This document shows, in pieces, positions 7,797 through 16,592 of a stretch of DNA of 64,000 nt (positions are counted from its first letter, which is position 1; each line of letters begins with the position of its first letter). A program made the position numbers and the translations under genes. Source of the DNA: an uncultured Lachnospiraceae bacterium (lineage in GTDB: Bacteria > Bacillota > Clostridia > Lachnospirales > Lachnospiraceae); NCBI GenBank assembly GCA_910584685.1, contig CAJUAO010000009.1:1-64000 (forward strand), given 5' to 3'. The notes beneath the pieces were generated by a model. The model did not search any database. It saw only the letters and a program-made list of their open reading frames with translations, and was not told where the DNA came from.

Positions 7797-8729
7797 TTAA
7801 GGTATAATTATTGTATCCTTTTTTCTGTCATACAAATACACATGGTCCGATAATATGTCACATTCAGCTAATTCTTCCCTGTTTACCTGCTCTACCATAA
7901 CATTCAGCTCATCTTTTCCTATATCGTTTACAGGAAGCATTATCACCTCATGTATACTGCTGGGAATTATATATATATCTGAATTTATCTTCTCCGAAAA
8001 CCATCTTACCGGTTTTTCATATAACATACATGCCGCCCCGTTCATCTGAAAAATGTTTGTTAGAACAAACATTTTTACATCTGTCTGACTAAGTGACATT
8101 TTCTCCATATGCATAGCCCCGTTATCTGAAATATACTCATCAAATCCCCTGCATTGCTCAAAATGCTTTTTTAATATTTCATCTATTGATTTAATATCAT
8201 ATGCAAGAAGCCTTGGCGTATTTTCTTCGGCTATTTTAAAAATTTCATCCCTACTGACATTCCACATTTTTAAATGCTCATTATTTATCATTGCCGTGGC
8301 ATTCTGTACGCTTTCTGTATTTATAATAAAATAAAACACCACCGATAAATCAAGAACGTCATAATGAGGAATATCCTGCAACATCTTTTTGTTTTTCTCT
8401 TTATTTACAAGCTTATATACAATACTCTTTTTTATCTTTTCATAGTTATAAAAAAAATCTGCATTAATATCGTTTTGTATACGGTATCTTTTGTAGACAC
8501 CATATATATAGGCAATAATTTCTCCCATAGGAACACCGTTCATATAATCCTCATAATATTCCTTAAGATATATAGAGGGCGACATGGTGTTGTCTTTCTC
8601 TAAAATAATCAATGCCTCTCTCTCACAATCATTATTTCCAATAATTGTGATAATATTTATACGGACATCATTGCCCATAAGCTCCCTAAAGCATTTCTTT
8701 ATATAGTCTGAAAATTCTGTATAATTCAT
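7797..8729 (-). CDS. DUF5688 family protein
   Basis: 310 residues from the ATG at 8729, which has GGAGGTATA immediately upstream. A 14-residue longer frame from 8771 has no such site. The N-terminal region 'KDNTMSPSIYLKEYYEDYMNG' matches my memory of the DUF5688 family, common in Lachnospiraceae and of unknown function. No signal peptide or membrane segment is evident. A 13-bp perfect palindrome with a 2-nt loop lies inside the coding sequence at 8049-8076. Transcription probably starts at the promoter at 8793-8821. Confidence 0.72.
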   Translation of the reverse strand: MNYTEFSDYIKKCFRELMGNDVRINIITIIGNNDCEREALIILEKDNTMSPSIYLKEYYEDYMNGVPMGEIIAYIYGVYKRYRIQNDINADFFYNYEKIKKSIVYKLVNKEKNKKMLQDIPHYDVLDLSVVFYFIINTESVQNATAMINNEHLKMWNVSRDEIFKIAEENTPRLLAYDIKSIDEILKKHFEQCRGFDEYISDNGAMHMEKMSLSQTDVKMFVLTNIFQMNGAACMLYEKPVRWFSEKINSDIYIIPSSIHEVIMLPVNDIGKDELNVMVEQVNREELAECDILSDHVYLYDRKKDTIIIP

Positions 8730-8792
8730 TATACCTCCAAATTCATTTCTTCGGTTAATGAAATACTGCAAAATACGCTCTAAGACAAATAT

Positions 8793-8821
8793 ATATTAAC
8801 TTAACCTTTGGCATATGTCAA
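8793..8821 (-). promoter_or_regulatory. Sigma-A-type promoter for the DUF5688 gene
   Basis: Minus strand: TTGACA at 8816-8821, 17-nt spacer, TAATAT at 8793-8798. The start would fall near 8786, giving a leader of about 57 nt. Confidence 0.7.
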
Positions 8822-8863
8822 CTTTTTTCAACATTTTTCCTGTTTTTTCTTTCATATGCCCTG

Positions 8864-10678
8864 TTATTTCTCCAGAATAATAATTTTTTCTTCTATTTCA
8901 TCAAATACATGATAGCCCTCCAAAAGCTTTTCATATACTATCTTTTGACTTTTTTCCTCTGCATTTTTGCTTCTTTTATCAAGTACTATAAAATCAGTTT
9001 CTATATCCAGATTTTCACTGTACTCATAAATTTCCCTGCGCCCTGATAATGCAGGAACAAACCATGTATCTGCGCATACGCTTTTATCCTCCGGTATAGT
9101 TTCAAGAATTTCAAATATTTCGGCGCAATAGTCAAGCTCCTCCTTTACATTGTCCAAATATGCATTTTTTGAAGCAATAGAGTTTTCAGATATAAGCAAT
9201 GACGATATAACCATGAGAATAACCGCCGCTCGCTTTTTTATTGTGTCCGCCCCTTCAAACCATAATATTACCATATATATAAGAAGGGTACATGAGCCAA
9301 ATGTATACTGAAAGCCTATGTCGTATTGATAACCGTAATTTGTAAGCAGATTTATCACCAGATACGGTATAAGCAAAATATATATGGCTGCATTGCCTGA
9401 CATAAGAGGAACAAACAGCACAGGCGCCATTGTCCACAAAACAAATTCCAGCTTTTGCGCCGTCAGAAGCTGCTTTACGGCATATGCAGGATTCTTTAAA
9501 ATATTCATAAGCATATCTAAAAGTCCGTCGCTATCCGATACAAAAAAATTATCATAACGGCCTATGGAATTAATGGCGCTTCCTGCGCCATATTTGCCGA
9601 GAAGATAATATACTATAAGGAAATATATTATTGCGCCAAGCAATATAAACAAGCCTGTAAGCCTGTCGTTTTTTCCTTTTTTATATACCAGCATAAATAA
9701 TCCTATACACGCAACGTAAATAGCCGCATCCTCCTTTACCATAAGCGATAGCATGGTAAATACAGCTATTAGAAGGTTTTTGGATTTTAAGGATAAGCCT
9801 TCTTTTTCTGTAAAATAAAGCAGCCACAAAAGCAGCGGCGTAAGAAATTTATTTTCGTGGAAATCGTAAAACAGACCGCTTCTCATGGTAGGATATAAAA
9901 GAAATACCGCCACAATACCTAAGGTAATAAAGCCTGAATACTTTTTATTTTTGCACATTAAATATACCGGTATGGCTCCAGAGAGAACAAGCAGAAGCTG
10001 GACTACTATGAGGGTAACTGGATGGGGAAATATAAAATATACAGGCAGAATCAAATAAAATACAGGCGAAAAATGAATTGCAAAGTGGGAAAGGTAATAA
10101 TTCCTTTCTGTTGTAGTCATTGGCAGCCCTGTTTCCTTCATGTAATAAAACATTTGTGAAAATATCCCAAAATCAAAGTTAGGCGTTTTAAATAAAAAGT
10201 AGCGTAAAACCACAAGAGTACCCACATATATAAACGTAAGGAGAAAAAGGACAAAAAGAGTAAGCTTTACTGTTGTGCTGCTAAAGCTAAGCCTTTTTAT
10301 AAAATAAGGAAATCTTTTTATTAAAAAGCCTGCGCAAAACAGTACAAACGCAACCGTAATAAGTGATAAATATATGTCGCTTGCCTCTATAAGCATCATT
10401 AGTCCCGTTAATAACGAGGACATAAAAAGTATAACGGCATCAGCATTATAAAGGCCTGTCATTCTCAATAAAATATTTATTATACTTATTATGGCAAATG
10501 CTATCGCCACATTAATAAGCCACATTACCGCGCTTATATTTTCCGTATAGCTTATTTCCTTCCAGTTACTGTCTATAGTTAAAAGATTAAGCACGGTTAC
10601 TATAAGCACAGAAGAAATTCCTCTTAAAAGCAGCCTTTCCCATACGCTTAACGCCTTGTCCCTAATTCCTGTTTCCAC
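8864..10678 (-). CDS. DUF2079 polytopic membrane protein
   Basis: 604 residues with about 12-14 transmembrane helices. The region 'YPTMRSGLFYDFHENKF' followed by 'MVKEDAAIY' is the conserved core of DUF2079 membrane proteins, which resemble GT-C-fold glycosyltransferases. The acidic loop and the soluble C-terminal part (about 500-604) fit that reading. A donor or acceptor cannot be deduced. The start codon is GTG with GGAGG 7 nt upstream. It is transcribed away from efp and separated from it by the efp terminator. Confidence 0.8.
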   Translation of the reverse strand: METGIRDKALSVWERLLLRGISSVLIVTVLNLLTIDSNWKEISYTENISAVMWLINVAIAFAIISIINILLRMTGLYNADAVILFMSSLLTGLMMLIEASDIYLSLITVAFVLFCAGFLIKRFPYFIKRLSFSSTTVKLTLFVLFLLTFIYVGTLVVLRYFLFKTPNFDFGIFSQMFYYMKETGLPMTTTERNYYLSHFAIHFSPVFYLILPVYFIFPHPVTLIVVQLLLVLSGAIPVYLMCKNKKYSGFITLGIVAVFLLYPTMRSGLFYDFHENKFLTPLLLWLLYFTEKEGLSLKSKNLLIAVFTMLSLMVKEDAAIYVACIGLFMLVYKKGKNDRLTGLFILLGAIIYFLIVYYLLGKYGAGSAINSIGRYDNFFVSDSDGLLDMLMNILKNPAYAVKQLLTAQKLEFVLWTMAPVLFVPLMSGNAAIYILLIPYLVINLLTNYGYQYDIGFQYTFGSCTLLIYMVILWFEGADTIKKRAAVILMVISSLLISENSIASKNAYLDNVKEELDYCAEIFEILETIPEDKSVCADTWFVPALSGRREIYEYSENLDIETDFIVLDKRSKNAEEKSQKIVYEKLLEGYHVFDEIEEKIIILEK

Positions 10679-10775
10679 TGTCTATCCTCCACTAATCCTT
10701 ATACTGCCTGTAACTGCCGTATCAGGTTTATCCCTTATTGTAAAATTACACCTTTTCGCATAATTATCCCTTTTC

Positions 10776-10808
10776 GCAAAAAAAGCACCGTAAAAAATCT
10801 TACGGTGC
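10776..10808 (-). terminator. Intrinsic terminator of efp
   Basis: Perfect 9-bp minus-strand stem (10800-10808 with 10785-10793) and a 6-nt loop, followed by seven to eight T. It lies 14 nt after the efp stop. Confidence 0.9.
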
Positions 10809-10821
10809 AATAATCTTAAGC

Positions 10822-11379
10822 CTACACTCTTGAAAGGTACTCACCTGTTCTTGTGTCAATCTTTATAATATCATGCTGCTCAACAAACAACGGAACATAT
10901 ACTGTAGCTCCTGTTTCTACTATAGCGGGTTTTGTAGCTCCTGTAGCCGTATCTCCCTTAAAGCCCGGCTCCGTATCTGTAATCTCAAGTTCTACAAAAA
11001 GAGGCGGCTCTATGGCAAAAACCTCTCCGTTGTGGGAGCAAATCTTAACCATTTCATTCTCCTTGACAAACTTAAGAGAATCCCCTACATTGTCCTGATT
11101 TAAGGCTATCTGTTCAAAGGTTTCCGTATCCATAAAGTTATACAGCTCTCCGTCTGAATATAAATACTGCATGTCCTTTCTCTCTATACGAGCCTGTGGA
11201 AACTTCTCTGTAGGACGGAAGGTCTTTTCTACAACTCCGCCGTTCTTAATATTTTTTAATTTTGTTCTTACGAAGGCAGCGCCCTTTCCCGGTTTTACGT
11301 GCTGGAACTCAATAATCTGAAATACGTTTCCTTCGATTTCAACTGTCAATCCATTTCTAAAATCGCCTGCTGATATCAT
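10822..11379 (-). CDS. efp: Translation elongation factor P
   Basis: 185 residues, the standard EF-P length. It enters the ribosomal E site to relieve stalling at polyproline. The KOW-like N-terminal domain contains 'EFQHVKPGKGAAFVRTKLKN', with Lys32 in the modification loop (context PGKGAAF). Two OB domains follow, ending 'DIIKIDTRTGEYLSRV'. AAGGAGGA precedes the ATG, and the gene is bounded by its own promoter and terminator, so it is probably monocistronic. Confidence 0.96.
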   Translation of the reverse strand: MISAGDFRNGLTVEIEGNVFQIIEFQHVKPGKGAAFVRTKLKNIKNGGVVEKTFRPTEKFPQARIERKDMQYLYSDGELYNFMDTETFEQIALNQDNVGDSLKFVKENEMVKICSHNGEVFAIEPPLFVELEITDTEPGFKGDTATGATKPAIVETGATVYVPLFVEQHDIIKIDTRTGEYLSRV

Positions 11380-11434
11380 TAAAAATCCTCCTTAATTACA
11401 TGCCTCACATATATCAAAGGCACACATTAAATAT

Positions 11435-11463
11435 ATTTTATAATATATAATGCTTTTTTTCAA
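11435..11463 (-). promoter_or_regulatory. Probable promoter of efp
   Basis: Minus strand: TTGAAA at 11458-11463, 17-nt spacer, TAAAAT at 11435-11440, about 55 nt before the efp start. It touches the aroD-aroK stop codon. Confidence 0.5.
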
Positions 11464-12789
11464 CTATTTTTTACAAAAGAGCGAATATTTTTCCAAAATC
11501 TCATCTGCAATAGCTCTTACCGCTTTATTGTCAGTCTCTACTATTATATCTGCAACCTCCAGATATCTGTCCTTTCTCTTATCCATTAGCTGAGTTATAA
11601 ACTCTATATTCATATTGCCGTTTAAAATAGGTCTGTCCTTTGAATTCTGCACACGCAAAAGAGTAGTTTCAGGAGTTGCCGTAAGTAATATTATCACTCC
11701 GTTTTCCTTCATAAGCCGGACATTTTCATCCTTTAATACGGCTCCTCCACCACAGGAAACAATATACCCTGAATTTTTTTGTATCTCGCCCAGATACTTT
11801 GTCTCTAGCTGCCTGAAATAAGCCTCTCCCTGTTTTTCAAATATTTCATTAATGCTGCGACCCTCATTCCGGACTATATACGCGTCCATATCTACCTCGC
11901 TTTTTCCCGTAAGCCTTGTAAGCTCTCTTGAAACGGTAGTTTTGCCTGCTCCCATAAAGCCTATAAGCATTATGTTTTTTTCGTTTTTGTAATTTTTTTC
12001 TTTTACATCCATTTCTTTATTATCCTTTAAGCTTAATAATTCCAAGGCTTCCATAAGCTTTTCTGCCTCAGGCTGCCCCGGCGCCGACGCTTTGTCTGCC
12101 ACTCCGAATGTGAGACATGAGCCAAATACCTCTCCGGCAATACGGCTTACAGCGCCAAGCTTTCCCATTGAAATTGCTGCAACAGGTATATCAAGCATTT
12201 CATCTGCCTCGCATAACGCTGTAATAAGCTCTGCCACATCCATTTTTGATTTTGGCATGACCGCTATCTTAGCTATATCGGCTCCTCTTTCCTCCATTAT
12301 TTTAAGGCGTCTGACAATCTCTGATTTCTCAGGCGTCTTTTCAAAATCATGGTTTGAACCTATTATTATTACATTTTTTCCCTTTGAATAGTCTGAAACA
12401 TCTTTTAATATATTATCATCAAAAAAGGCTTCTACATCTGCCCCGTCTATCATGTCGCTGTCTATGGAAAGCTTTATAAGCTCCATATATTTTTCCGGCG
12501 ATATTTCCTTCTCTCCTCCCTCCCTTTTTGTACGGAAGGTTAAAAGCAGCGCCATATCGCCTATAGCCTGCCTTACGCTCTTAAGAAGCCCTGAAAGCCT
12601 TTCATTATCGAATACTTCTTCAAAAAAATCTATTCTTAACTCTATTATATCTGCAATTTGCCTGTAGTCACGATATATTTTTTCCATCTGACTGACTATA
12701 TCCTCATATGATACTCCTGTCACCGGAACGCATATCTTAGGCCTCCCCTCTCCAAGTACTATATTTCTGATTTTTGCCGTTCTTTTCAT
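11464..12789 (-). CDS. Bifunctional type I 3-dehydroquinate dehydratase / shikimate kinase
   Basis: 441 residues from the ATG at 12789. An upstream ATG at 12843 adds 18 residues without a ribosome binding site. The N-terminal AroD domain (about 1-250) shows 'ELRIDFF', the Schiff-base Lys in 'AKIAVMPKSK' and the active-site loop 'AISMGKLGAVSRIAGEVFGS'. The C-terminal AroK domain (about 270-441) shows Walker A 'GFMGAGKTT', shikimate-binding 'DMDAYIVRNEGRSINEIFE' and 'CGGGAV'. It thus catalyses steps 3 and 5 of the shikimate pathway. Step 4 (AroE) is absent from the fusion. The linker is charged and short. Confidence 0.9.
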   Translation of the reverse strand: MKRTAKIRNIVLGEGRPKICVPVTGVSYEDIVSQMEKIYRDYRQIADIIELRIDFFEEVFDNERLSGLLKSVRQAIGDMALLLTFRTKREGGEKEISPEKYMELIKLSIDSDMIDGADVEAFFDDNILKDVSDYSKGKNVIIIGSNHDFEKTPEKSEIVRRLKIMEERGADIAKIAVMPKSKMDVAELITALCEADEMLDIPVAAISMGKLGAVSRIAGEVFGSCLTFGVADKASAPGQPEAEKLMEALELLSLKDNKEMDVKEKNYKNEKNIMLIGFMGAGKTTVSRELTRLTGKSEVDMDAYIVRNEGRSINEIFEKQGEAYFRQLETKYLGEIQKNSGYIVSCGGGAVLKDENVRLMKENGVIILLTATPETTLLRVQNSKDRPILNGNMNIEFITQLMDKRKDRYLEVADIIVETDNKAVRAIADEILEKYSLFCKK

Positions 12790-12917
12790 TTGATTAAAAT
12801 TCCTCTCATATTTCTTATATATATCACAAATTTCCCGCCTCATATACTTAAGCTATAATAAATCTGCTTTTAAGCTTTTTAAGCCTGCAGCTAAAAAGTA
12901 TTGACCGGTATACTAAT

Positions 12918-13583
12918 CTAAACTTTTTTTCTTCTGAAAATTTTCCTGAAAAACTGTTTTATCCTGTCAAAAAATCCTGCGTCCTCATCTATTTCATCGT
13001 ATTGAGACAAAAGCCCTTCAATATCATAATCTAAATCTTCACTAATATCCTTATAATCCTTCCCGTCATAATCCAGTCTGTCATCTAATGAGTATTTCCT
13101 CATTATCTGACGCCTTTCTAATTCGGAAAGATTCGGCATAAGCTGTGGGTCCCTGCGGGCATTTGCCACCCGCTTTCTTGCAGCCTCAAGCTGAAGTCTT
13201 TTTAATTCCCTAAGCTCAAACTCCCTTGCCTCCCTCTTTTTTCTTTTCTTCATACTCCATGCAAACATGGCGATAACACTTATAGACACTGCCCCTATTA
13301 TACCTGTTACAACATAGCTTACCTGCTTTGCCTCCTCGTGCCGCCTTTGTGTTACGGCTGCCCCTGACGAGCCTATCAATGACTCCGGATTTCTGTCTAT
13401 AAATGATAAAAGAACGCATGTCAGCGCAAGTATAGCAAATATGGCAAACACTGTTATAATATCCTGGGGACTGTTATAGCTTTTTCTCTTTTTTTCTACC
13501 TTTGTCTTTAATTTTTTCAGCTCCTCCTCAGATATGCCTCCATATTTTTTTTGAGCTTTTTCGTGAAGATTTTCATTTTTCAC
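12918..13583 (-). CDS. Membrane protein with two helices and charged tail, unknown function
   Basis: 221 residues starting at GTG. The cytoplasmic N-terminus is Lys/Glu-rich, transmembrane helices lie at about 42-62 and 88-110, and a long Arg/Lys/Glu helix (about 112-150) is followed by an acidic stretch and a basic C-terminus. I recognise no named domain. It begins 15 nt after the DUF815 ATPase gene, which together with the HD gene upstream suggests one operon. By position it could be the membrane partner of the ATPase, which is inference only. Confidence 0.6.
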   Translation of the reverse strand: MKNENLHEKAQKKYGGISEEELKKLKTKVEKKRKSYNSPQDIITVFAIFAILALTCVLLSFIDRNPESLIGSSGAAVTQRRHEEAKQVSYVVTGIIGAVSISVIAMFAWSMKKRKKREAREFELRELKRLQLEAARKRVANARRDPQLMPNLSELERRQIMRKYSLDDRLDYDGKDYKDISEDLDYDIEGLLSQYDEIDEDAGFFDRIKQFFRKIFRRKKV

Positions 13584-13598
13584 AATATCACTGCCTTT

Positions 13599-14939
13599 CT
13601 AATCTGAAATTTTTCCAAGGAGATAATTAATAAACTGCTTGGCAGTTCTTCCTGATATTCCGCCATGGCTAAGCTCCCACTTATTAGCCTCTGCCTTAAG
13701 CGTATCATCATCAATATTAAGGCCTTCCCTCTTTGCCAGCCCTGTAACTATATCAAAATATTCCCTCTGGCTTGGCTTCTCATAGCTTATTGTCACTCCA
13801 AACCTGTTTACAAGGGATAGCTTTTCCTCCATTGTATCTGATTTGTGAATGCCGTTTTTCATCTCTACGTCATCCCTGTCATTCCATGTTTCCTTTATGA
13901 GATGGCGTCTGTTTGAGGTTGCATATATAAGTATATTATCAGGCTTTGTTTCTACTCCTCCCTCTATCACTGCCTTAAGAAATTTATATTCTATCTCAAA
14001 TTCTTCAAATGACAAATCATCCATATATATTATAAATTTATAATTCCTGTTTTTTATGGCTGCTATAACATTTGAAAGCTCCTTAAACTGATGCTTGTAA
14101 ATCTCAATAAGCCTTAAGCCCCTGTCATAATACTGATTTACTATAGCCTTTATGCTTGTTGATTTACCTGTTCCGCTGTCTCCAAAAAGCAGCACATTAT
14201 TTGCCTTTCTTCCCTCCACAAAGGCCTCTGTGTTTTCCACCAGCTTTTTCTTCTGAAGCTCATAGCCTATAAGGTCGTCCAGCATAACTCTGTCCATATT
14301 ATTTATGGCGTAAAATTTTATGCTTCCAATGGTATGGCTGTCCTCTGACTGCTCTCTTAAGCTTCCGTCAGCTATTCTGAAGGCCTTGTTAAGTCCGAAC
14401 ACTCCTACTCCGTAATCCCTATAAAAGCCCGTAATAATGTCAAAAAACTCATTTTCATCACTAGCCCTTTCAAGACTACGGCTTAAGGCTATAACCTTTT
14501 CGCTTACATTTTTATTGTACATAAGCTCCGGCTTAACAGTTGCCTTATAATCAGACAAAACTGTAAAGCAGTTTATTCCAAGAAGCCTTTCCATATCCGT
14601 AAAATCATAATTAAAAAGCTCCATAAAGGCTTTAAAGTCATTTTTTGCAAATATATTTACGCTTCCCTTTCCTGCCCCAACCTTCTCACATGTGATGGTA
14701 AAGGGATTCTCATCTGTAATAAGTATATATGTAAGGTAATTATGCCATAAATTCTCATCAAAGCCATAGTCTGTGGCAATTTTAAGGATTCTCTTTATCT
14801 GGCGCAATACTCTTGTTGTAAGCACGTCAGCCGTCTCGCTTTTATCCTCAATTTTTTTACATATGTCACTAAGCTCCATAAGTATAGAATCCTTTGTCAT
14901 ATCTCCATATATGAGCAATTTTGAAATAATATGATTCAT
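13599..14939 (-). CDS. DUF815 family AAA+ ATPase
   Basis: 446 residues. The N-terminal 200 residues are family-specific. The AAA+ core follows 'LDDLIGYELQKKKLVENTEAF' with Walker A 'LLFGDSGTGKST' (about 252-263), Walker B 'FIIYMDDLSFE', sensor 1 'ILIYATSNRRH', and Arg-rich sensor 2 near 'HGGISGRTAKQF'. This layout matches DUF815 ATP-binding proteins, which are widespread in Clostridia and of unknown role. AAGGA lies ahead of the ATG, and the gene follows the HD gene by one base. Confidence 0.85.
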   Translation of the reverse strand: MNHIISKLLIYGDMTKDSILMELSDICKKIEDKSETADVLTTRVLRQIKRILKIATDYGFDENLWHNYLTYILITDENPFTITCEKVGAGKGSVNIFAKNDFKAFMELFNYDFTDMERLLGINCFTVLSDYKATVKPELMYNKNVSEKVIALSRSLERASDENEFFDIITGFYRDYGVGVFGLNKAFRIADGSLREQSEDSHTIGSIKFYAINNMDRVMLDDLIGYELQKKKLVENTEAFVEGRKANNVLLFGDSGTGKSTSIKAIVNQYYDRGLRLIEIYKHQFKELSNVIAAIKNRNYKFIIYMDDLSFEEFEIEYKFLKAVIEGGVETKPDNILIYATSNRRHLIKETWNDRDDVEMKNGIHKSDTMEEKLSLVNRFGVTISYEKPSQREYFDIVTGLAKREGLNIDDDTLKAEANKWELSHGGISGRTAKQFINYLLGKISD

Positions 14940-14940
14940 T

Positions 14941-15633
14941 TTATTTTTCCTTCTTTTTTATGTATATATTTTTTTTATCGTCAATAAACAGGTCTGATTC
15001 AAGCTGGGCTAAAAATTCATTATACAGCCTGCTTTTCTGCTCCCATATCTCCTTGGCGCGGGGCGTCACCATGGAATTTGGCATATTGCTTTTAAACCGT
15101 ATCATTCTGTCGTATGCGTCTCTAAAGCTGTCAGCTCCTATTTTGCCTGAAACAAGGCAATCCCATACAATCCTCATGGTGCCCTCCTCGTCCATTTGGT
15201 CGGCCTCCATAAGCAATGTAAGCTCTAGCGGAATATCTGTTCCCAAAAGCTTTTTGTCTGAATGCTTTTCTATTATATAAGCAACCTTTTCTATAAGCCT
15301 GTCGTCAAATCCCTCTCTTTTTGCAAACTCCTTAAAAACGGCCGCCCCTCTTTTTCCATGGTTTTTATTATCCCTGTCTGCATAGCCTATATCGTGAAAC
15401 ACAGCCGCCAGATACAATGCGTCCCTGTCTGCCTCTATTCCCTCTGATATAATATCCAGCCATTTAATAACACGCTTTGTATGCTCAAACCTGTCCCTAA
15501 ATGTCTGCTCAGGCACATCGGATTTTATTCCGTTATGCTCTTTTAAATAATCCTTAACATAGCTTAGATATTGTTCGTACATTGTATGATATGTCCTTCT
15601 TATCTTTTCTGTTTTTAACCTGAAAATACTCAT
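14941..15633 (-). CDS. HD domain hydrolase
   Basis: 230 residues with an HD domain: 'DRFEHTKRVIKWLDII' (first His), 'AAVFHDIGYAD' (HD pair), 'IIEKHSD' and the distal Asp in 'LLMEADQMDEEGT'. This is the pattern of small metal-dependent phosphohydrolases related to YedJ-type proteins. A second ATG at 15582 (18th codon, AAGGA 12 nt upstream) is an equally plausible start. It heads the likely operon with the DUF815 ATPase and the two-helix membrane protein. The giant hairpin lies upstream of it. Confidence 0.75.
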   Translation of the reverse strand: MSIFRLKTEKIRRTYHTMYEQYLSYVKDYLKEHNGIKSDVPEQTFRDRFEHTKRVIKWLDIISEGIEADRDALYLAAVFHDIGYADRDNKNHGKRGAAVFKEFAKREGFDDRLIEKVAYIIEKHSDKKLLGTDIPLELTLLMEADQMDEEGTMRIVWDCLVSGKIGADSFRDAYDRMIRFKSNMPNSMVTPRAKEIWEQKSRLYNEFLAQLESDLFIDDKKNIYIKKKEK

Positions 15634-15749
15634 GGTTACTAAGCAACATTATACCCTTTACTATTTCATAAATCAATATTTATTTGTGGGGGAGGCTTAT
15701 ATTAAGACTATGTGTGGGGTGAGTAAATATTAATTTGTATTTTTGAAAT

Positions 15750-16066
15750 ATGTTTTTCCTCACATAGAATCCGGGTATGTCCCATTAAAAGGCTCTGGGA
15801 GGCGGAATGGTGGAGGGCTTAAGGGGAGGCAGGCAGCTAAATATAATTTTTTAAAGCTTCGGAACATGGAAGAAATTCTATCAACAAAATACCGCCACCT
15901 TCCAAGCTGCGAGTTACGCTCGCAGCTTAGAAGGTGGCGGTATTCCTTTGATAGAATTTCTTCCTCTTTTCGAAGCTTTAAAAAAATATATAACTCCCTT
16001 TCCAAGCCGCCCTGCCGCCCCAAGCTCCCTTTATTCTTAAGCCCCGGACAACATGTGAGGAAACAT
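15750..16066. repeat. Giant hairpin repeat, copy 1 (family 1)
   Basis: An inverted repeat of about 317 nt centred near 15918, filling most of the 453-nt gap between yqeY and the HD gene. The inner stem is about 23 bp (15892-15914 with 15920-15943), then imperfect pairing, an exact 11-bp block (agaaattctat/atagaatttct), an exact block around ttttttaaagct, and G-rich outer arms ending in a matching TCCTCACAT box at 15757-15765 and 16053-16061. The right half of its core aligns with the giant hairpin at 42988-43334. Reading frames on both strands here are by-products of the palindrome. Confidence 0.88.
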
Positions 16067-16086
16067 TTTTTTAAGTGTACAAATTA

Positions 16087-16524
16087 TTATTTACACAACT
16101 CAGCTACAACCTGATTTATAAGCTTTCCATCAGCTTTTCCCTTAAGCTCACCCATAACGCTTTTCATTATCATTCCTTTATTCTTTGTAGCCACCGCATC
16201 TGCGAATTTTGTTGTTATGATTTCTCTTATTTCATCCTCTGAAAGCATCTTTGGAGCATACTCTGTAATTACGTTTACCCGGAAGGTGTATTCATCCTTT
16301 AAATCAGTTCTCTCCTCAGGACAAAGCTCCAGCTGCTCCTTTGCAGTTTTAAGCTCCTTTAATACGGCTCTGTCAACAAGCTCGTCTGCTATATTTTCTC
16401 GTGTTCCCTCATCTATTGCAAGTTTTTTCACAGCCTGAACAAGTGATGAAATAACTTCCTTTCTCTCCTTATCCCTTGCTTTCATAGCTGCAACCATATC
16501 CTTTTGAAGTGTTTCAAAATTCAT
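16087..16524 (-). CDS. yqeY: GatB/YqeY domain-containing protein
   Basis: 145 residues, the usual YqeY length. The helical GatB/YqeY fold is shared with the tail of the GatB amidotransferase subunit, and a role in tRNA charging has been proposed but not established. Family marks are 'LQKDMVAAMKARDKERKEVI' at the N-terminus, 'EYAPKMLSEDEI', and 'KGMIMKSVMGELKGKADGK' near the C-terminus. AAAGGAG precedes the ATG. It is the last gene of a run hisH-hisF-ung-yqeY, and the giant hairpin begins about 20 nt after its stop. Confidence 0.9.
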   Translation of the reverse strand: MNFETLQKDMVAAMKARDKERKEVISSLVQAVKKLAIDEGTRENIADELVDRAVLKELKTAKEQLELCPEERTDLKDEYTFRVNVITEYAPKMLSEDEIREIITTKFADAVATKNKGMIMKSVMGELKGKADGKLINQVVAELCK

Positions 16525-16592
16525 CTTCCTATTCTCCTTTTACTTTATATTTTCTACTTTATATTTTCTACTTTATTTTTTTATTTTATAAT

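Noticed and set aside
15743..16114. Overlapping reading frames on both strands across the giant hairpin (123 codons plus, 87 codons minus)
   Set aside because: They mirror each other because the DNA is an inverted repeat. The peptides are low-complexity, have no ribosome binding site and resemble nothing.
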